This document shows positions 1-9,300 of a stretch of 64,000 bases of DNA, in pieces. Made by a program: the position numbers and the translations under genes. The stretch comes from Phytohabitans suffuscus (GTDB lineage: Bacteria; Actinomycetota; Actinomycetes; Mycobacteriales; Micromonosporaceae). Below the pieces are notes generated by a model that was not told the DNA's origin, did no database searches, and was given only the letters and a program-made list of their open reading frames with translations. The stretch is from NCBI RefSeq assembly GCF_011764565.1, contig NZ_AP022871.1, positions 8,432,320 to 8,496,319 of the forward strand, written 5' to 3'. How positions within the stretch are numbered: the stretch's first letter is position 1; each line of letters starts with the position of its first letter.

Positions 1-314
1 GATCAGGGCGGCGGCCGGCAGCACGAGCGCCGCGCGCAGCAGGTTGGTGAAGACCACCAGCTGGCGGCGGCTCCACCGGTCGAGGAAGACGCCGACGAAG
101 GGGCCGATCAGCGAGTACGGCGTGACGAGCAGCGCCGACCCGGCGGCGATCGCCATCGCGCTGGTCTGCCGGTCGGGTTGAAGAGCACGCTGCCCGCGAG
201 AGCGGCCTGGAAGAGCCCGTCCGCGAGCTGGCTGGACAGCCGTACGCCCAGGAGTCTCCGGAACCCGCGGACGGCGAGCACGGAGCGGAGGTTGTGGGTG
301 TCACGGGTGGCCAT
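1..314 (-). pseudogene. MFS transporter, N-terminal part, frameshifted, cut by window edge
   Basis: The first ~60 residues (FRRLLGVRLSSQLADGLFQ, then a hydrophobic helix) and, in another frame, AMAIAAGSALLVTPYSLIGP followed by FVGVFLDRWSRRQLV match the first two helices and the conserved D-R-x-x-R-R loop of drug-efflux type major facilitator proteins. The frame changes near base 176; restoring one G after CCG rejoins the two halves as NPDRQTSAM, so this is probably a missing base in the sequence. The gene continues beyond base 1. Substrate cannot be told. The ATG at 314 is the natural start. Confidence 0.7.
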
Positions 315-518
315 GACGACCTAGCGTAAGCCCTGTTTCTGCGTTACCCGATCGTGATGTGCGACCTCCGTCCCGCGGAGTGGGTCGTGAAACGGACAGC
401 GAGCGGGTGAGTCGCCCGTGCGGCCACGCCGTGAACGGCCGGTGTCCGCCCGCCATCGGGTCGGTACCGTCCGCGTCCGGCGTGTCGCGGTCCGGCACGC
501 CGTGAATAGAGTTGCCAG

Positions 519-1047
519 GTGGCTGGACGTCTGACAACAGAGCGACTGACCCTGCGCCCCTGGGAGGTCGACGACGCCGAAGCGGCACTGGGCGTCTACG
601 GCGAGGGCGGCGTGGCGCGCTGGCTCAGCCCGGCCATGGACACCGTCTCCGACCTGGGCGCGATGCGGCTGATCCTGCAGCAGTGGATCGCCGAGGACCA
701 GCGCCTGTTCAGCCCCGCCGGCCGGTGGGCGGTCGAGCGCCTGGACGACAAGCAGGTGATCGGCGGCGCGGTGCTGCTGCCGCTCCCGCCCGGCGGCGAG
801 GACCTCGAGATGGGCTGGACGCTGCGCCCGACGCGTGGGGAAGGGCTACGCCGCCGAGGCCGGCCGCCGGCTCGCGCTGTGGGCGTTCGAGGAGGGCTCC
901 GACGAGGTCTTCGCGGTCACCCGGCCGGCCAACGAGCGGGCCGGCGCCACCGCCCGCCGCATCGGCATGCAGTGGGTCGGCGAGACGGAGAAGTACTACG
1001 ACCTGCGCCTGCAGGTCTTCCGGATCCGTCCGGGCGACATCGACTGA
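519..1047 (+). pseudogene. GNAT-family N-acetyltransferase, one-base frameshift
   Basis: The N-terminal TERLTLRPWEVDDAEA is the classic opening of RimJ/RimL-like GNAT acetyltransferases, which transfer acetyl from acetyl-CoA to an amine. The acetyl-CoA loop is recovered only across a frameshift near 834: one frame ends MGWTLRP, the other continues WGKGYAAEAGRRLALWAF and ANERAGATARRIGMQWVG. Adding one G restores LRPDAWGKGYAAEAG, the expected Q/R-x-x-G-x-G/A loop. A GTG start is used; no strong ribosome site is visible. The protein would be about 176 residues, normal for the family. Substrate is unknown. It converges on a TetR gene. Confidence 0.8.
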
Positions 1048-1098
1048 TCTCGACGGCATCGACTGAGGTTTCGACGGCATTGGCTGACGTTTCGACGG
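1038..1098 (+). repeat. three tandem 19-21 bp copies spanning the GNAT stop codon
   Basis: Three consecutive units of the form CATCGACTGAnnTTTCGACGG start at 1038, 1057 and 1078. The TGA stop of the acetyltransferase lies in the first unit and each later unit repeats a TGA. The array ends 28 bases before the stop of the convergent TetR gene. Confidence 0.8.
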
Positions 1099-1126
1099 GG
1101 CCGGGCCGCCCCGGCGGGGTGAGCGG

Positions 1127-1690
1127 TCAGTGCGGGAGGCTCGCCACCGTCATCCGGACCAGCCGCGCGTACGTCTCGTCGAGATCCTCCGGAAGCCCGA
1201 AGCCGCCGCTCGCCTCGATCGACGCGAAGCCGTGCACCACCGCGCGCACGCAGCGGGTGGCGTGGACGGCGTCGGAGTCGGTCAGCCCGTACCCGCGCAG
1301 CACCGCCAGGAACACCTCCAGCAGCCGCTGCCCCGCCTCGGCGGTCCGCGCGTCGTGCAGCGCGTCGGCGGGGACGGCGGCGTAGCGGGCGGGGTGGGCG
1401 GTCACGTACCCGCGGTACTCACGCATGAGGACCTCCACCGCCTCGTCGCCGGAACGGCCGATCACGGCCCGGGTGAAGCGCCCGGTCATCTCCTCCAGCA
1501 CCCGCGCGCCGACGAGCGTGCGAAGCTCGGCGAGGCTGCCCACGTGCTTGTAGAGCGAGGGGGCGGCGACGCCGGTGCGCTGCGCGACGGCCGCGAGGGT
1601 GAGCGCGTCGGCGCCCTGCTCGTCGATGATCGCGAGCGCGGCCTCGACCACGGCCGCGGTCGAGAGGCCGGCCCGGTAGCTACGCTTCAT
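1127..1690 (-). CDS. TetR/AcrR-family transcriptional regulator
   Basis: An N-terminal helix-turn-helix (AALAIIDEQGADALTLAAVA, then QRTGVAAPSLYKHVGSLAEL) is typical of TetR repressors, with the recognition helix SLYKHVGS. The C-terminal part (VRAVVHGFASIEASGGFGLP) resembles the WHG-type ligand domain. About 187 residues, normal for the family. I chose the ATG at 1690 because the domain begins right after it; an ATG at 1708 is in frame but comes from a duplicated operator-like segment. The gene probably autoregulates through those repeats. Target genes are not evident: its neighbours are a GNAT protein and an XRE regulator. Confidence 0.85.
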   Translation of the reverse strand: MKRSYRAGLSTAAVVEAALAIIDEQGADALTLAAVAQRTGVAAPSLYKHVGSLAELRTLVGARVLEEMTGRFTRAVIGRSGDEAVEVLMREYRGYVTAHPARYAAVPADALHDARTAEAGQRLLEVFLAVLRGYGLTDSDAVHATRCVRAVVHGFASIEASGGFGLPEDLDETYARLVRMTVASLPH

Positions 1691-1714
1691 AGCGGCCAAG
1701 CTACCCTTCATAGC
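1678..1714. promoter_or_regulatory. pair of direct repeats, putative TetR operator
   Basis: AGCTACGCTTCATAGC (1678-1693) and AGCTACCCTTCATAGC (1699-1714) agree at 15 of 16 positions and lie exactly 21 bp apart, two helical turns. Each copy has GCTA/TAGC inverted arms. They overlap the candidate start codons of the TetR gene, an ideal autorepression position. Confidence 0.5.
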
Positions 1715-1772
1715 TAACACCGTCAAGCCGGGCCGGTCAAGGCTCAGCCGGCGGCGTCCCCGCGCGGGCGTG

Positions 1773-2315
1773 TCACGGGTGGGCCATCACCAGGACGCCG
1801 TGGGCCGGGCCGCCGATCGCCTGGTACAGGTGGGGCACGTCGCCGGGGAAGCGGATGAAGTCGCCCGGCCCCAGCTCGGCGGGCTCGGCCACCGGGCCGA
1901 CACGCAGCCGCCCGGCGACCACGAGCAGCGACTCGGTCACCCCCGCCGGGTGCGGCTCGGCGTGCCGGGCGGTGGTGGCGAAGTCCACCTCGTACAGTTC
2001 GGCGAGCCGCTGGCCGCGCACCCGGTCGAGCAGCCGGGCGGAGACCGCGCCCCGCACGCGCGTGCCATGACCGGCGCGCACCACCTCGACCCGGGTGCGG
2101 GCCGGCTCGCCGATGAGGTCGCCGAGCGCGGCGCCGAGCGCGTCCGCGAGCGCGTACAGGGTGTCGATCGTGGGGTTGCCGCGCCCGGACTCGATGTTGG
2201 TGAGCGTGGCCCGGCCGACCCCGCTCCGCTCGGCGAGGGCGACCACCGAGAGGCCGCGCGCCTCGCGCAGGGCGCGCAGGTTGGCCGCGATACGGCTGGC
2301 GGGGGAGTCGGTCAT
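1773..2315 (-). CDS. XRE-family regulator with C-terminal cupin domain
   Basis: Residues about 8-62 form an XRE helix-turn-helix (LRALREARGLSVVALAERSG, then VGRATLTNIESGRGNPTIDT), and residues about 105-178 a small cupin barrel (LLVVAGRLRVGP, GPGDFIRFPGDVPHLYQA). Such HTH-cupin proteins sense a small ligand and often repress an adjacent metabolic gene. The gene is divergent from an aminotransferase with 19 bases between the start codons, and palindromes fill that gap, so control of the aminotransferase and of itself is the obvious inference. The 180-residue length is standard. Confidence 0.85.
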   Translation of the reverse strand: MTDSPASRIAANLRALREARGLSVVALAERSGVGRATLTNIESGRGNPTIDTLYALADALGAALGDLIGEPARTRVEVVRAGHGTRVRGAVSARLLDRVRGQRLAELYEVDFATTARHAEPHPAGVTESLLVVAGRLRVGPVAEPAELGPGDFIRFPGDVPHLYQAIGGPAHGVLVMAHP

Positions 2316-2343
2316 GCGCACTATAGTAGTCACTATGACTACT
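2316..2343. promoter_or_regulatory. shared divergent promoter/operator
   Basis: The gap between the two start codons is 19 bases. AGTAGTCACTATGACTACT (2325-2343) is a perfect palindrome with 8-bp arms and contains the aminotransferase ATG. ACTATAGT (2320-2327) is a second palindrome that reads TATAGT on both strands. The rightward TATAGT ends 7 nt before the ATG, fitting a leaderless transcript; the leftward one ends 4 nt before the regulator ATG. Confidence 0.6.
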
Positions 2344-3537
2344 TCAGGAGTCAATCCGGCGGGTACGGGGGTCCGGGCGTCCCGCCGCATGTCGCGGATC
2401 GTGGGGTTCGGGATCGACCGGGTGGCGCGCGGCGCCGACCTGGTGACCTCCCGGTGGCCGGTGCTGCGCCTGGAAAACCTCGACACCGACCTGCCGCTCC
2501 CGCCCGAGGCCGTGCCGGTCACCTCCGCCGCGCTCACGACGCCGCCGGCGAACTCGTGGCTGCCGTTCACCGGCGACCTCGACCTGCGCGCGGCCATCGC
2601 CGACCTGCTGCTCGCCCGCACCGGCCACCGCTACGACCCGGCCGAGGAGGTCGTGGTGACCAGCGGCGGCACCGAGGCGGCCCTCGACTGCCTGCTCGCC
2701 ACGATCGACCCGGGCGACGAGGTGGTGCTCGGCGACCCGACGTACGCGGGGCTGGTCAACCGGGTGCGGCTGGTCGGCGGCGTGCCCCGCTTCGCGCCGT
2801 ACCGCGTCGCCGGCGGCGAGTGGCGCCTCGACCTCGACGCGCTGCGCGCCGCCGTCGGGCCGGCCACCCGGGCGCTGCTGCTGATGAGCCCGTCCATGCC
2901 GTCCGGCGCCGTGCTCGACGAGGACGAGTGGCGCGCGGTCTGCGACCTGTGCCGCGAGCGCGACCTGCTGCTCATCTACGACGGCGCGATGGAGAGCCTG
3001 CTCTTCGACGGCCGCCCGTTCGTCCACCCGGTGCGCGAGCCCGGCATGGCCGAGCGCACGCTGGTGATCGGCTCGCTGTCCAAGGAGTTCCGCATGATCG
3101 GCTGGCGGGTCGGCTGGGTCGCCGGCCCGCGCTCCCTGGTGGAGCACGTCGGCTGGGCGCACGTCTACAACACCACCACCCCGGTCGGCATCGCCCGCGC
3201 CGGCGCCACCGCGGTCCTGCGCGGCGACCACGCGCACGTCGCGGCGTCCGCCGCCGAGCTGCAGCGCCGCCGCGACACGATCCTCACCGGCCTGGCCGGC
3301 CTCCCCCTGGTACGCCCGGCGGGCGGCTGGTCACTGCTGCTGGACACGGTCGCGATGGGCGTAGACCCGGCGGAGGCCTCCCGCCGGCTGCTGCGCGACG
3401 GCGCGGTCGCGGCGACCGCGATGACCGGCTGGGGCGACGCGGTGGCCGCGCGGCACATCCGCTTCGTCTTCAGCGCCGAGCCCGCCGACCGCCTCGCCAC
3501 CCTCCCCGAACGCCTGTCCGCGGCGGGCCTGCGCTAG
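2335..3537 (+). CDS. PLP-dependent aminotransferase, class I/II
   Basis: A 400-residue fold-type I aminotransferase. The PLP lysine lies in SLSKEFRMIGWRVGW, the aspartate pairing with the pyridine nitrogen in LIYDGAMESLLFDG, and a substrate loop SPSMPSGAVL stands where most members have NPxNPTG. The C-terminal FVFSAEPADRL carries the usual small-domain features, although the typical arginine is embedded in HIRFVFS. It probably transaminates an amino acid to a 2-oxo acid; the substrate is not evident. It is divergent from an XRE-cupin regulator and appears to be translated from a leaderless or near-leaderless message. Nothing else sits in its operon. Confidence 0.85.
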   Translation: MTTSGVNPAGTGVRASRRMSRIVGFGIDRVARGADLVTSRWPVLRLENLDTDLPLPPEAVPVTSAALTTPPANSWLPFTGDLDLRAAIADLLLARTGHRYDPAEEVVVTSGGTEAALDCLLATIDPGDEVVLGDPTYAGLVNRVRLVGGVPRFAPYRVAGGEWRLDLDALRAAVGPATRALLLMSPSMPSGAVLDEDEWRAVCDLCRERDLLLIYDGAMESLLFDGRPFVHPVREPGMAERTLVIGSLSKEFRMIGWRVGWVAGPRSLVEHVGWAHVYNTTTPVGIARAGATAVLRGDHAHVAASAAELQRRRDTILTGLAGLPLVRPAGGWSLLLDTVAMGVDPAEASRRLLRDGAVAATAMTGWGDAVAARHIRFVFSAEPADRLATLPERLSAAGLR

Positions 3538-3651
3538 CGACCTTCCGGGATCGGGGGTTGCGGGCCCGTCCATGCCGGTTGGTCCGGCGGCGTTCAACCC
3601 TGGATCTGGATTTGAGTGAGCTGCCGCGATGTCCGCGGTGGTCCGGACCCT

Positions 3652-3712
3652 GCTCAGCGGTACAAGAGGTACCTTATGGAGGCCGCATAACGTGCCTCCT
3701 GTACCGCTGAGC
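3652..3712. repeat. 61-bp near-perfect inverted repeat
   Basis: Left arm GCTCAGCGGTAC (3652-3663) pairs with GTACCGCTGAGC (3701-3712). Pairing continues inward with few mismatches through GAGGTAC/GTGCCTC to TTATG/CATAA around a short GAGGCC loop. There is no T-run, so it is not a typical intrinsic terminator. A MITE- or REP-like element is possible. Single copy in this window. Confidence 0.7.
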
Positions 3713-3728
3713 GCGCGACCAGCGCGAT

Positions 3729-4100
3729 GAGGGTCCGCGTCCGTCCGGCGACGGGTCGTTTCCCGCTGATTTGTCCGCCCATCGTGCGGCCCGAGGGATC
3801 GGTTCCGGCTGATCGTGGACGCGAGCCACCGCGCCGGTGTCGGATCCGTGCTCGCGGGGCGACCGCGGCGGATCGTGGTATGAAACCGCCCTCATAGGGG
3901 CGGATCCGTACCACGATCCACCGAACCACTGTGGATAGACGCCCGACTGGGTGGAGTTTGGCTCCGCCGCCTCCCCGGCGTCCGGGGTCAGGGTGCGGGT
4001 CTGTCCGCGGTAACGGGTGCAGGCCCGTTGCTTTCTGCCGGTTGGTCCGCCTGCCGCGCGGCCCGAGGGGTCGGTTCCGACGGATCGTGGACGTGAGCTG
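3729..4100. repeat. degenerate direct repeat, two copies of ~100 bp
   Basis: The stretch 3729-3826 recurs at about 3988-4100 with substitutions and small gaps. The best core is GCGGCCCGAGGG(A/G)TCGGTTCC followed by GATCGTGGACG(C/T)GAGC (3786-3825 and 4058-4098). Related fragments (GGACARAYCRGCGG) occur in the gaps near 25.5 and 54.7 kb. Confidence 0.6.
3870..3919. repeat. dispersed hairpin element, copy A
   Basis: GGATCGTGGTA pairs with TACCACGATCC as an 11-bp outer stem. An inner stem CGCCC/GGGCG closes a TCATAG loop, and between them lies an asymmetric internal loop (GAAAC against GGATCC). The same architecture recurs at 25613-25659 and 54608-54655. Downstream, ACCGAA and CACTGTGGA follow, as in the other copies. 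Confidence 0.75.
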
Positions 4101-4418
4101 CCTCCGCTCAAACCCTGTGCCCGAACGGTCTCCGGAGAATTCGAAACCCAAAGGAGATTCGAGCTGCCGCGCCGTTCGGAGAACGCGCAGCCGACAGCCT
4201 TGATCAAACTAGGCTGAGTGGCTGTCGCGGGGGCCGCGCGGCCGGCGGCGCGGAGCGGAGCGGAACCAGCCCCGGGGCTCGGGCTGGCCCCACGGCGCGC
4301 GGGCGCGCGGGTCGCGGAGTCTTCGGGCCGGCGGTGGGTGATGTTGGAGCCGGCGCTACCGCGCCTTCACCGGGGACGGCGAGAGTCACGGCCGTCATCT
4401 GGTGTTGGGGAGGCTCCG

Positions 4419-6308
4419 ATGGACAACGACACGAGGGCGCCCGGGGTCGGGCGCCGGACCCTGCTCGCCGCGCCCGCGGCCGCCGCGCTGGTCGCCGGGC
4501 CGGCGGCCGGGCTGCTCGCCGGCGGTGCGGCGGCGTCGGCGCACGGCGGTGGCGGTGGCGGCGGTGATGGCGGCGGGTTCGACTGGCGCGCGCCGCGCTT
4601 CGCGATCGCGGTGCTGCCGGACACGCAGTACCTCTTCGACGAGGACAGCTCCGACCCGGAGCCGCTGGAGGAGACGTTCCGCTACCTGGTGCGGGAGCGG
4701 GCCGGGGCCAACATCGCGTTCATGACGCACCTGGGCGACGTCACCGAGCACGGCAGCGACCACGAGATCGGGCTGGCCGACAAGGCGTTCCGGGTTATCG
4801 ACGGGCGGGTGCCGTACAGCGTGCTGGCCGGCAACCACGACATCCGAGGCGGCGACGACCAGCGCGGCGACTCGGCCTACCTGCGGGCGTTCGGGCCGCG
4901 GCGCTTCGCCAAGGCGCCGACGTTCGGCGGGGCCTCGCCGGACGGGTACAACAGCTTCCACCGGCTGCGGGCCGGCGGGCGGGAGTGGCTGGTGCTCGCG
5001 CTCGACTGGCGGATCTCCGACGGCGGGCTGGCGTGGGCGCAGGGCGTGGTCGACGCGCACCCGCGCACCCCCGTCGTCCTCACCACCCACGACCTGGCCT
5101 GGGCGCAGGACGGCGGCGAGGCGCACCTGAGCGGCAACGGGCAGCGGCTCTGGGACCGGCTGATCCGCCGCAACGACCAGGTGTTCCTCACGCTGAACGG
5201 CCACTACTGGCCGCCCGGGCGCACCACGCTGACCAACGACGCGGGCCACGACGTCCACGTGCACGTCGCCAACTACCAGGACCGGTACTACGGCGGCGCC
5301 GGCATGATCCGGCTGTACCACTTCGACCTGGTGCGCGGGGTGATCGACGTGGAGACGTTCGCGCCGTGGTTCCTGGCCCGCGACCCGGCCCGGCGTACGC
5401 CGCTGGAGGCCGAGACGATCGAGCTGACCGGGCCGGTCGACAGGTTCTGCGTCGAGGTCGACTTCGCCGCGCGCTTCGGCGGGTTCGCGCCGGTCACGCC
5501 GCCGGCGCCGCGGCCGGCCAGCGCGGTGACGCCGCGGGGCACCGTCGCGTACTGGCGCTTCGACCGCGCCGGGCTCGACGGCGCGGGCACCGCGGGCGCG
5601 CCCCTCGCCGCCGGCGCCGTGGCCCGCGACCTCACCGGCAACGGCAACGACCTCACGCTGCAGCGGCTGCACGCCAGCGCCCCCGAGGTCGTCACCCGGT
5701 CGGACGAGCACCACCCCGGCCAGCCCGCGCACGCCAGCCTCCGCTTCGACGGCGGCAAGGGGCCGGACCGCGGGGCCATCCTGCGGGCCGCGCCACACGC
5801 GCCGATCAACACCATGACCTTCCGGAACGGGTACACGATCGAGGTGTTCGTGAAGCTGCCCGAGCCGTTCGTGGGCGACCACGCCTGGATGGGGATCCTG
5901 AGCTGGGAGGGGCGCAACGGCGACGCGGGCAAGACCACCGGCTGGTCGCCGCTGGAGCCGACCTGCAGCCTGAACATCTCGCCGGAGCGGTTCCTGCAGT
6001 TCGTCGTCTACCCGTCGGTGCAGGACGCGGACCCGACCTCGTGGAGCCACGCGCTGCCGGTCGGCCGGTGGACGCACCTCGCGGTGGTCAACGACTCGCG
6101 CCGCACGGTCGTGTACGTCGACGGGTCGAAGATCGCCCGCAACCCCACCCAGCCCTCCACCGGCATCTGCACGATGGGCCGGCCGTTCGTGGTCGGCGCG
6201 AACTCGTTCGACCTCCAGTACGGCCAGGGCTTCTACGGCTGGATCGGCGACATCCGGATCTCGTCGCGGGCGCTGCGGCCGGAGCGGTTCCTGACGCCGT
6301 ACCGGTGA
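4419..6308 (+). CDS. secreted calcineurin-like metallophosphoesterase with LamG-type domain
   Basis: A twin-arginine type signal (GVGRRTLLAAPAAAALVAG, residues 9-27) precedes a calcineurin-like phosphoesterase domain (about 60-310) with metal motifs PDTQY, LGDVTEH, AGNHD, TTHDLAW and LNGHYW. A concanavalin/LamG-like domain follows from about residue 374 (GTVAYWRFD ... WIGDIRISSRAL). The 629-residue protein likely acts outside the membrane on a phosphoester; the LamG part may bind glycans. Start: ATG preceded by GGGGAGG at good spacing. It stands alone, converging on the STAND gene, and both stop codons lie in one tandem repeat. The substrate is unknown. Confidence 0.85.
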   Translation: MDNDTRAPGVGRRTLLAAPAAAALVAGPAAGLLAGGAAASAHGGGGGGGDGGGFDWRAPRFAIAVLPDTQYLFDEDSSDPEPLEETFRYLVRERAGANIAFMTHLGDVTEHGSDHEIGLADKAFRVIDGRVPYSVLAGNHDIRGGDDQRGDSAYLRAFGPRRFAKAPTFGGASPDGYNSFHRLRAGGREWLVLALDWRISDGGLAWAQGVVDAHPRTPVVLTTHDLAWAQDGGEAHLSGNGQRLWDRLIRRNDQVFLTLNGHYWPPGRTTLTNDAGHDVHVHVANYQDRYYGGAGMIRLYHFDLVRGVIDVETFAPWFLARDPARRTPLEAETIELTGPVDRFCVEVDFAARFGGFAPVTPPAPRPASAVTPRGTVAYWRFDRAGLDGAGTAGAPLAAGAVARDLTGNGNDLTLQRLHASAPEVVTRSDEHHPGQPAHASLRFDGGKGPDRGAILRAAPHAPINTMTFRNGYTIEVFVKLPEPFVGDHAWMGILSWEGRNGDAGKTTGWSPLEPTCSLNISPERFLQFVVYPSVQDADPTSWSHALPVGRWTHLAVVNDSRRTVVYVDGSKIARNPTQPSTGICTMGRPFVVGANSFDLQYGQGFYGWIGDIRISSRALRPERFLTPYR

Positions 6309-6372
6309 CCAGCGGTCCAGGTGGGCCGTGATCAGCGGTCCAGGTGGGCCGTGATCAGCGGTCCAGGTGGGC
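6305..6372. repeat. three tandem 23-bp units joining two convergent stop codons
   Basis: Units of GTGATCAGCGGTCCAGGTGG plus GCC start at 6305, 6328 and 6351 (the first has GACC for GATC, the last is shortened). TGATCA gives TGA on both strands: the first unit holds the plus-strand stop (6306-6308) and the third the minus-strand stop (6355-6357). GGTCC/GGGCC in each unit could form a small hairpin. Confidence 0.85.
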
Positions 6373-9300
6373 GCGGAGGAGGGCCGACGCCGCCGCCGCG
6401 CCGGGCACCTGCCCCAGCACCGTCGTGAAGACGTCCAGCTCGCAGGCGGCCACCCGCACGCGGCCCCGCCGCGGGCCGGCCGCCAGCAGCTGCTCGTACC
6501 GGCGCAGCGCCTCGTCCCGCGCGCCGGCGAGCAGCTCGAAGTGGGCCAGGTTGGCGGTGAGCTGCGCGTCGCCGGGCTCGAGGGCGAGCCGCTCGGCGCC
6601 GGACCGGGCGGCCGCGGTGAAGTCGGCGGCGGCCGCGGCGGTGTCGCCGAGCCGGCCGCGGGCCAGGCCGCGCACCATCAGCCACCAGCCGTCGCCGCCG
6701 TCGCGCTCGGTGACGACGGCGTCGATCGCGGCGAGCGTGGCGGCCGGGTCGGGCGCGGCGGGCAGCAGCAGGCTCGTCTCGGCCCGCTTGGCGGTGAGCG
6801 TGACGTCGTTCGGGCTGTGCGCCAGCACCTCCTCCACGGCGGCGACCGCGGCCGCCGGCTCGCCGAGCCAGGTCAGCACGTCCGCGTACCGGGAGACCAC
6901 CCAGGTCCACTCCGGCTCGGCCCGCACGACCGCCGCGTAGTCCTCCCGCGCGCCCTCGAAGTCGCCGCACTCGACCCGCGCCGAGGCCCGGTTGGCGCGG
7001 GCGTCGAAGTCGTCCGGCGCGCCCGCCACGACCAGGTCCCAGTCGGCGAGCGCGCCGGACCAGCGGCCCTGCCGTTCGCGGATCCAGGCCCGGCGGCGCA
7101 GGTGCCAGTCGTCGACCTGGATCCCGTACGCCCGGCCGTGCTCCTGGGCCGCCTCGTCGAGCCGGCCCAGCGCCTCCAGCGCGCGGGCCCGCTCGGCGTG
7201 CACGTCGGCGCCGTCCGCGGGACCCGCCGCCTCGGCCCGCGCCACGGTCGCCTCGTCGAGGTCGGCGAGGGCGAGGTCGGGATGGCCGTACGACATCAGC
7301 AGCCCGGCCCGCACCCGCCGCCGTCCGGGGTCGCAGTGCCGGTCCCAGAACGCGACCGCCGCCGCCGCGTCGCGGGCCAGGAGCATCTGGAAGACCTCCT
7401 CGCCGTCGGCGCCGGCGTCGACCGCGACGCCGTACTCGGCGATCGCCTCCTCGGCGCGGCCCAGCGCGACGAGCGCGTCCGCGCGCAGCAGCCGGGCGTC
7501 CAGGTTGCCCGGCTCGGCGGCGAGCACCGCGTCGGCGTCGGCGATCGTCTCCTCGTCGCGGTCGAGCTGGCGGCGCAGGTGCCCGGCCTCCAGCCGGATC
7601 CACGTCTCCTCCGGCCGCTCCCGAGCGGCCTGTACCAGGTCGGCCAGCGCGCCGGCCAGGTCGCCGACCCGGCGCAGCGACTCGGCGCGGCGCAGGTGGA
7701 CCTCGTGCGCCGGGATCCCGGCCGCGAGCGCGTCGTCGTACGCCCGCGCCACGTCGGCGTCGCGGCCCAGGTCGCGCAGCGCCTCCGCGCGCAGGAACCG
7801 GGCCTCGCCGTTGCCCGGCGCGGCGGCGATCAGCAGGTCGGCGTCGGCGACCGCCTCCTCGTTGCGGTCGAGCTGCCACAGCAGCCGGGCCCGCTGCAGC
7901 CGCACCCACGCGTCGGCCGGGTCCAGCTCCAGCGCCCGCCCCCAGTCGGCGAGCGCCTCGTCGGCCAGGCCGCTCGACCAGGCGGCCAGGCCCCGGTTGG
8001 CGAGCGCGTCCACGTCGTTCGGCGCGGTCGCCAGCAGGGCCGTCCACTCCTCGACGGCCTCCTCGTACCGCTGGCCGGCGTAGAGGATGCGGGACCGGCT
8101 GCGCCGGGCGTCCACCGAGGACGGGCGCTCGCGCAGGATGTGCTCGAAGTCGGCGAGGGCCTCGTCGTGGCGGTCGTTGGCCTCCAGCACCTGCCCGCGG
8201 GCGAAGCGCACGGACCCCTCGCGGGCGCCGGCGGCCAGCGCCCGCGCGAAGTCGGCGAGGGCCTCGTCGATCCGGCCGAGCAGGCCGACCGCGCTGGCCC
8301 GCGCGACCAGGGCGGCCGCGTCGCCCGGCTGTACGGCCAGCACGGCGTCGGCGTCGGCGAGGGCCTCCTCGGCGCGGCCCACGTTGAGGTACGACTCGGC
8401 GCGGACCACGCGGGCCCAGGTGAAGTCGGGTTCGAGCGCGACGGCCCGGTCGAGCTCGGCGAAGGCCGCGTCCAGGGCGCCGGCCGCCATCATGGCCAGC
8501 CCGCGGTTGACCGCGACGGTCGCCGGCGGCAGGTCGTGCGCGGCGGCGTCGAGCGCGGCGAGCGCCTCGTCGGTGCGCCCGACCAGGCGCAGCGCGCCGG
8601 AGCGGGTCAGCTGCGCGGTCGCGTTGGTGGGGTCGAGGGCGGTGGCCCGGTCGGCGTCGGCGAGCGCGGCCGCGAAGTCGTCCGCCTCCAGGTGCGCGTC
8701 GGCCCGCAGCAGCAGCGACCGCAGCCGGCGGGGCGCCACCTCGACCGCCTTGTCGAGGTCGGCGACCGCGGCCGCGAGGTCGCCGGCGGCCAGGTGGGCG
8801 GCCGACCGGTTCTCCCAGGTGATCGCGGCGTCCGGCGCGAGCGCCACGGCCTTGTCGAGCGCGGCGAACGCGGGACCGAACCGCCGGGTCCGCACGTACA
8901 CGTCGGCCAGCGTCAGGTAGCCGCCGGCCTCGTCCGGCTCCAGGCGGGTGGCCCGGACGAGGTCGGCGAGGGCGTCCTCCACCCGGCCCAGGTCGAAGTA
9001 GGCCAGGCCCCGGGACTGCAGCGTCCAGGTGTCGTCCGGCACCTGGGCGAGGGAGCGGTCCAGGTCGGCGAGGCCGTCGGCCGGGCGGCCCATGAGGCGC
9101 AGCGTCTCGCCCCGGCTGGCCAGCCGCACGTCGTTGTCCGGGTGCTCGGCCAGGACCGCGTCGAAGTCAGCGAGGGCCTTGTCGTACAGCTCGAACTCCC
9201 GGTAGACCACACCCCGCTCGCCGCGCAGGCCGAGGTCGTCGGGGCAGAGGCGGACGGCGCGTTCGGCGTCGTCGATGGCGCGCGAGGCGTACCCCTGCCC

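Larger units (their letters stand above)
3538..4418. other. gene-free region with several repeats
   Basis: No credible gene: open frames here have poor codon bias and translate palindromes. It holds a long hairpin, a pair of ~100-bp degenerate direct repeats and one copy of the dispersed hairpin family. From about 4110 to 4400 I see only G+C-rich sequence, then a good ribosome site (GGGGAGG) before the next gene. Confidence 0.7.

Noticed and set aside
3654..4207. Overlapping open frames of 165-177 codons on the minus strand
   Set aside because: They translate palindromes and dispersed repeats, and the same peptides (for example SYHDPPR) recur in the other repeat gaps.
6900..9300. Regularly spaced DNA similarity suggesting a CRISPR-like array
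   Set aside because: The ~102-bp periodicity is the codon footprint of 34-residue TPR units in an open frame; repeats are degenerate and there are no unique spacers.
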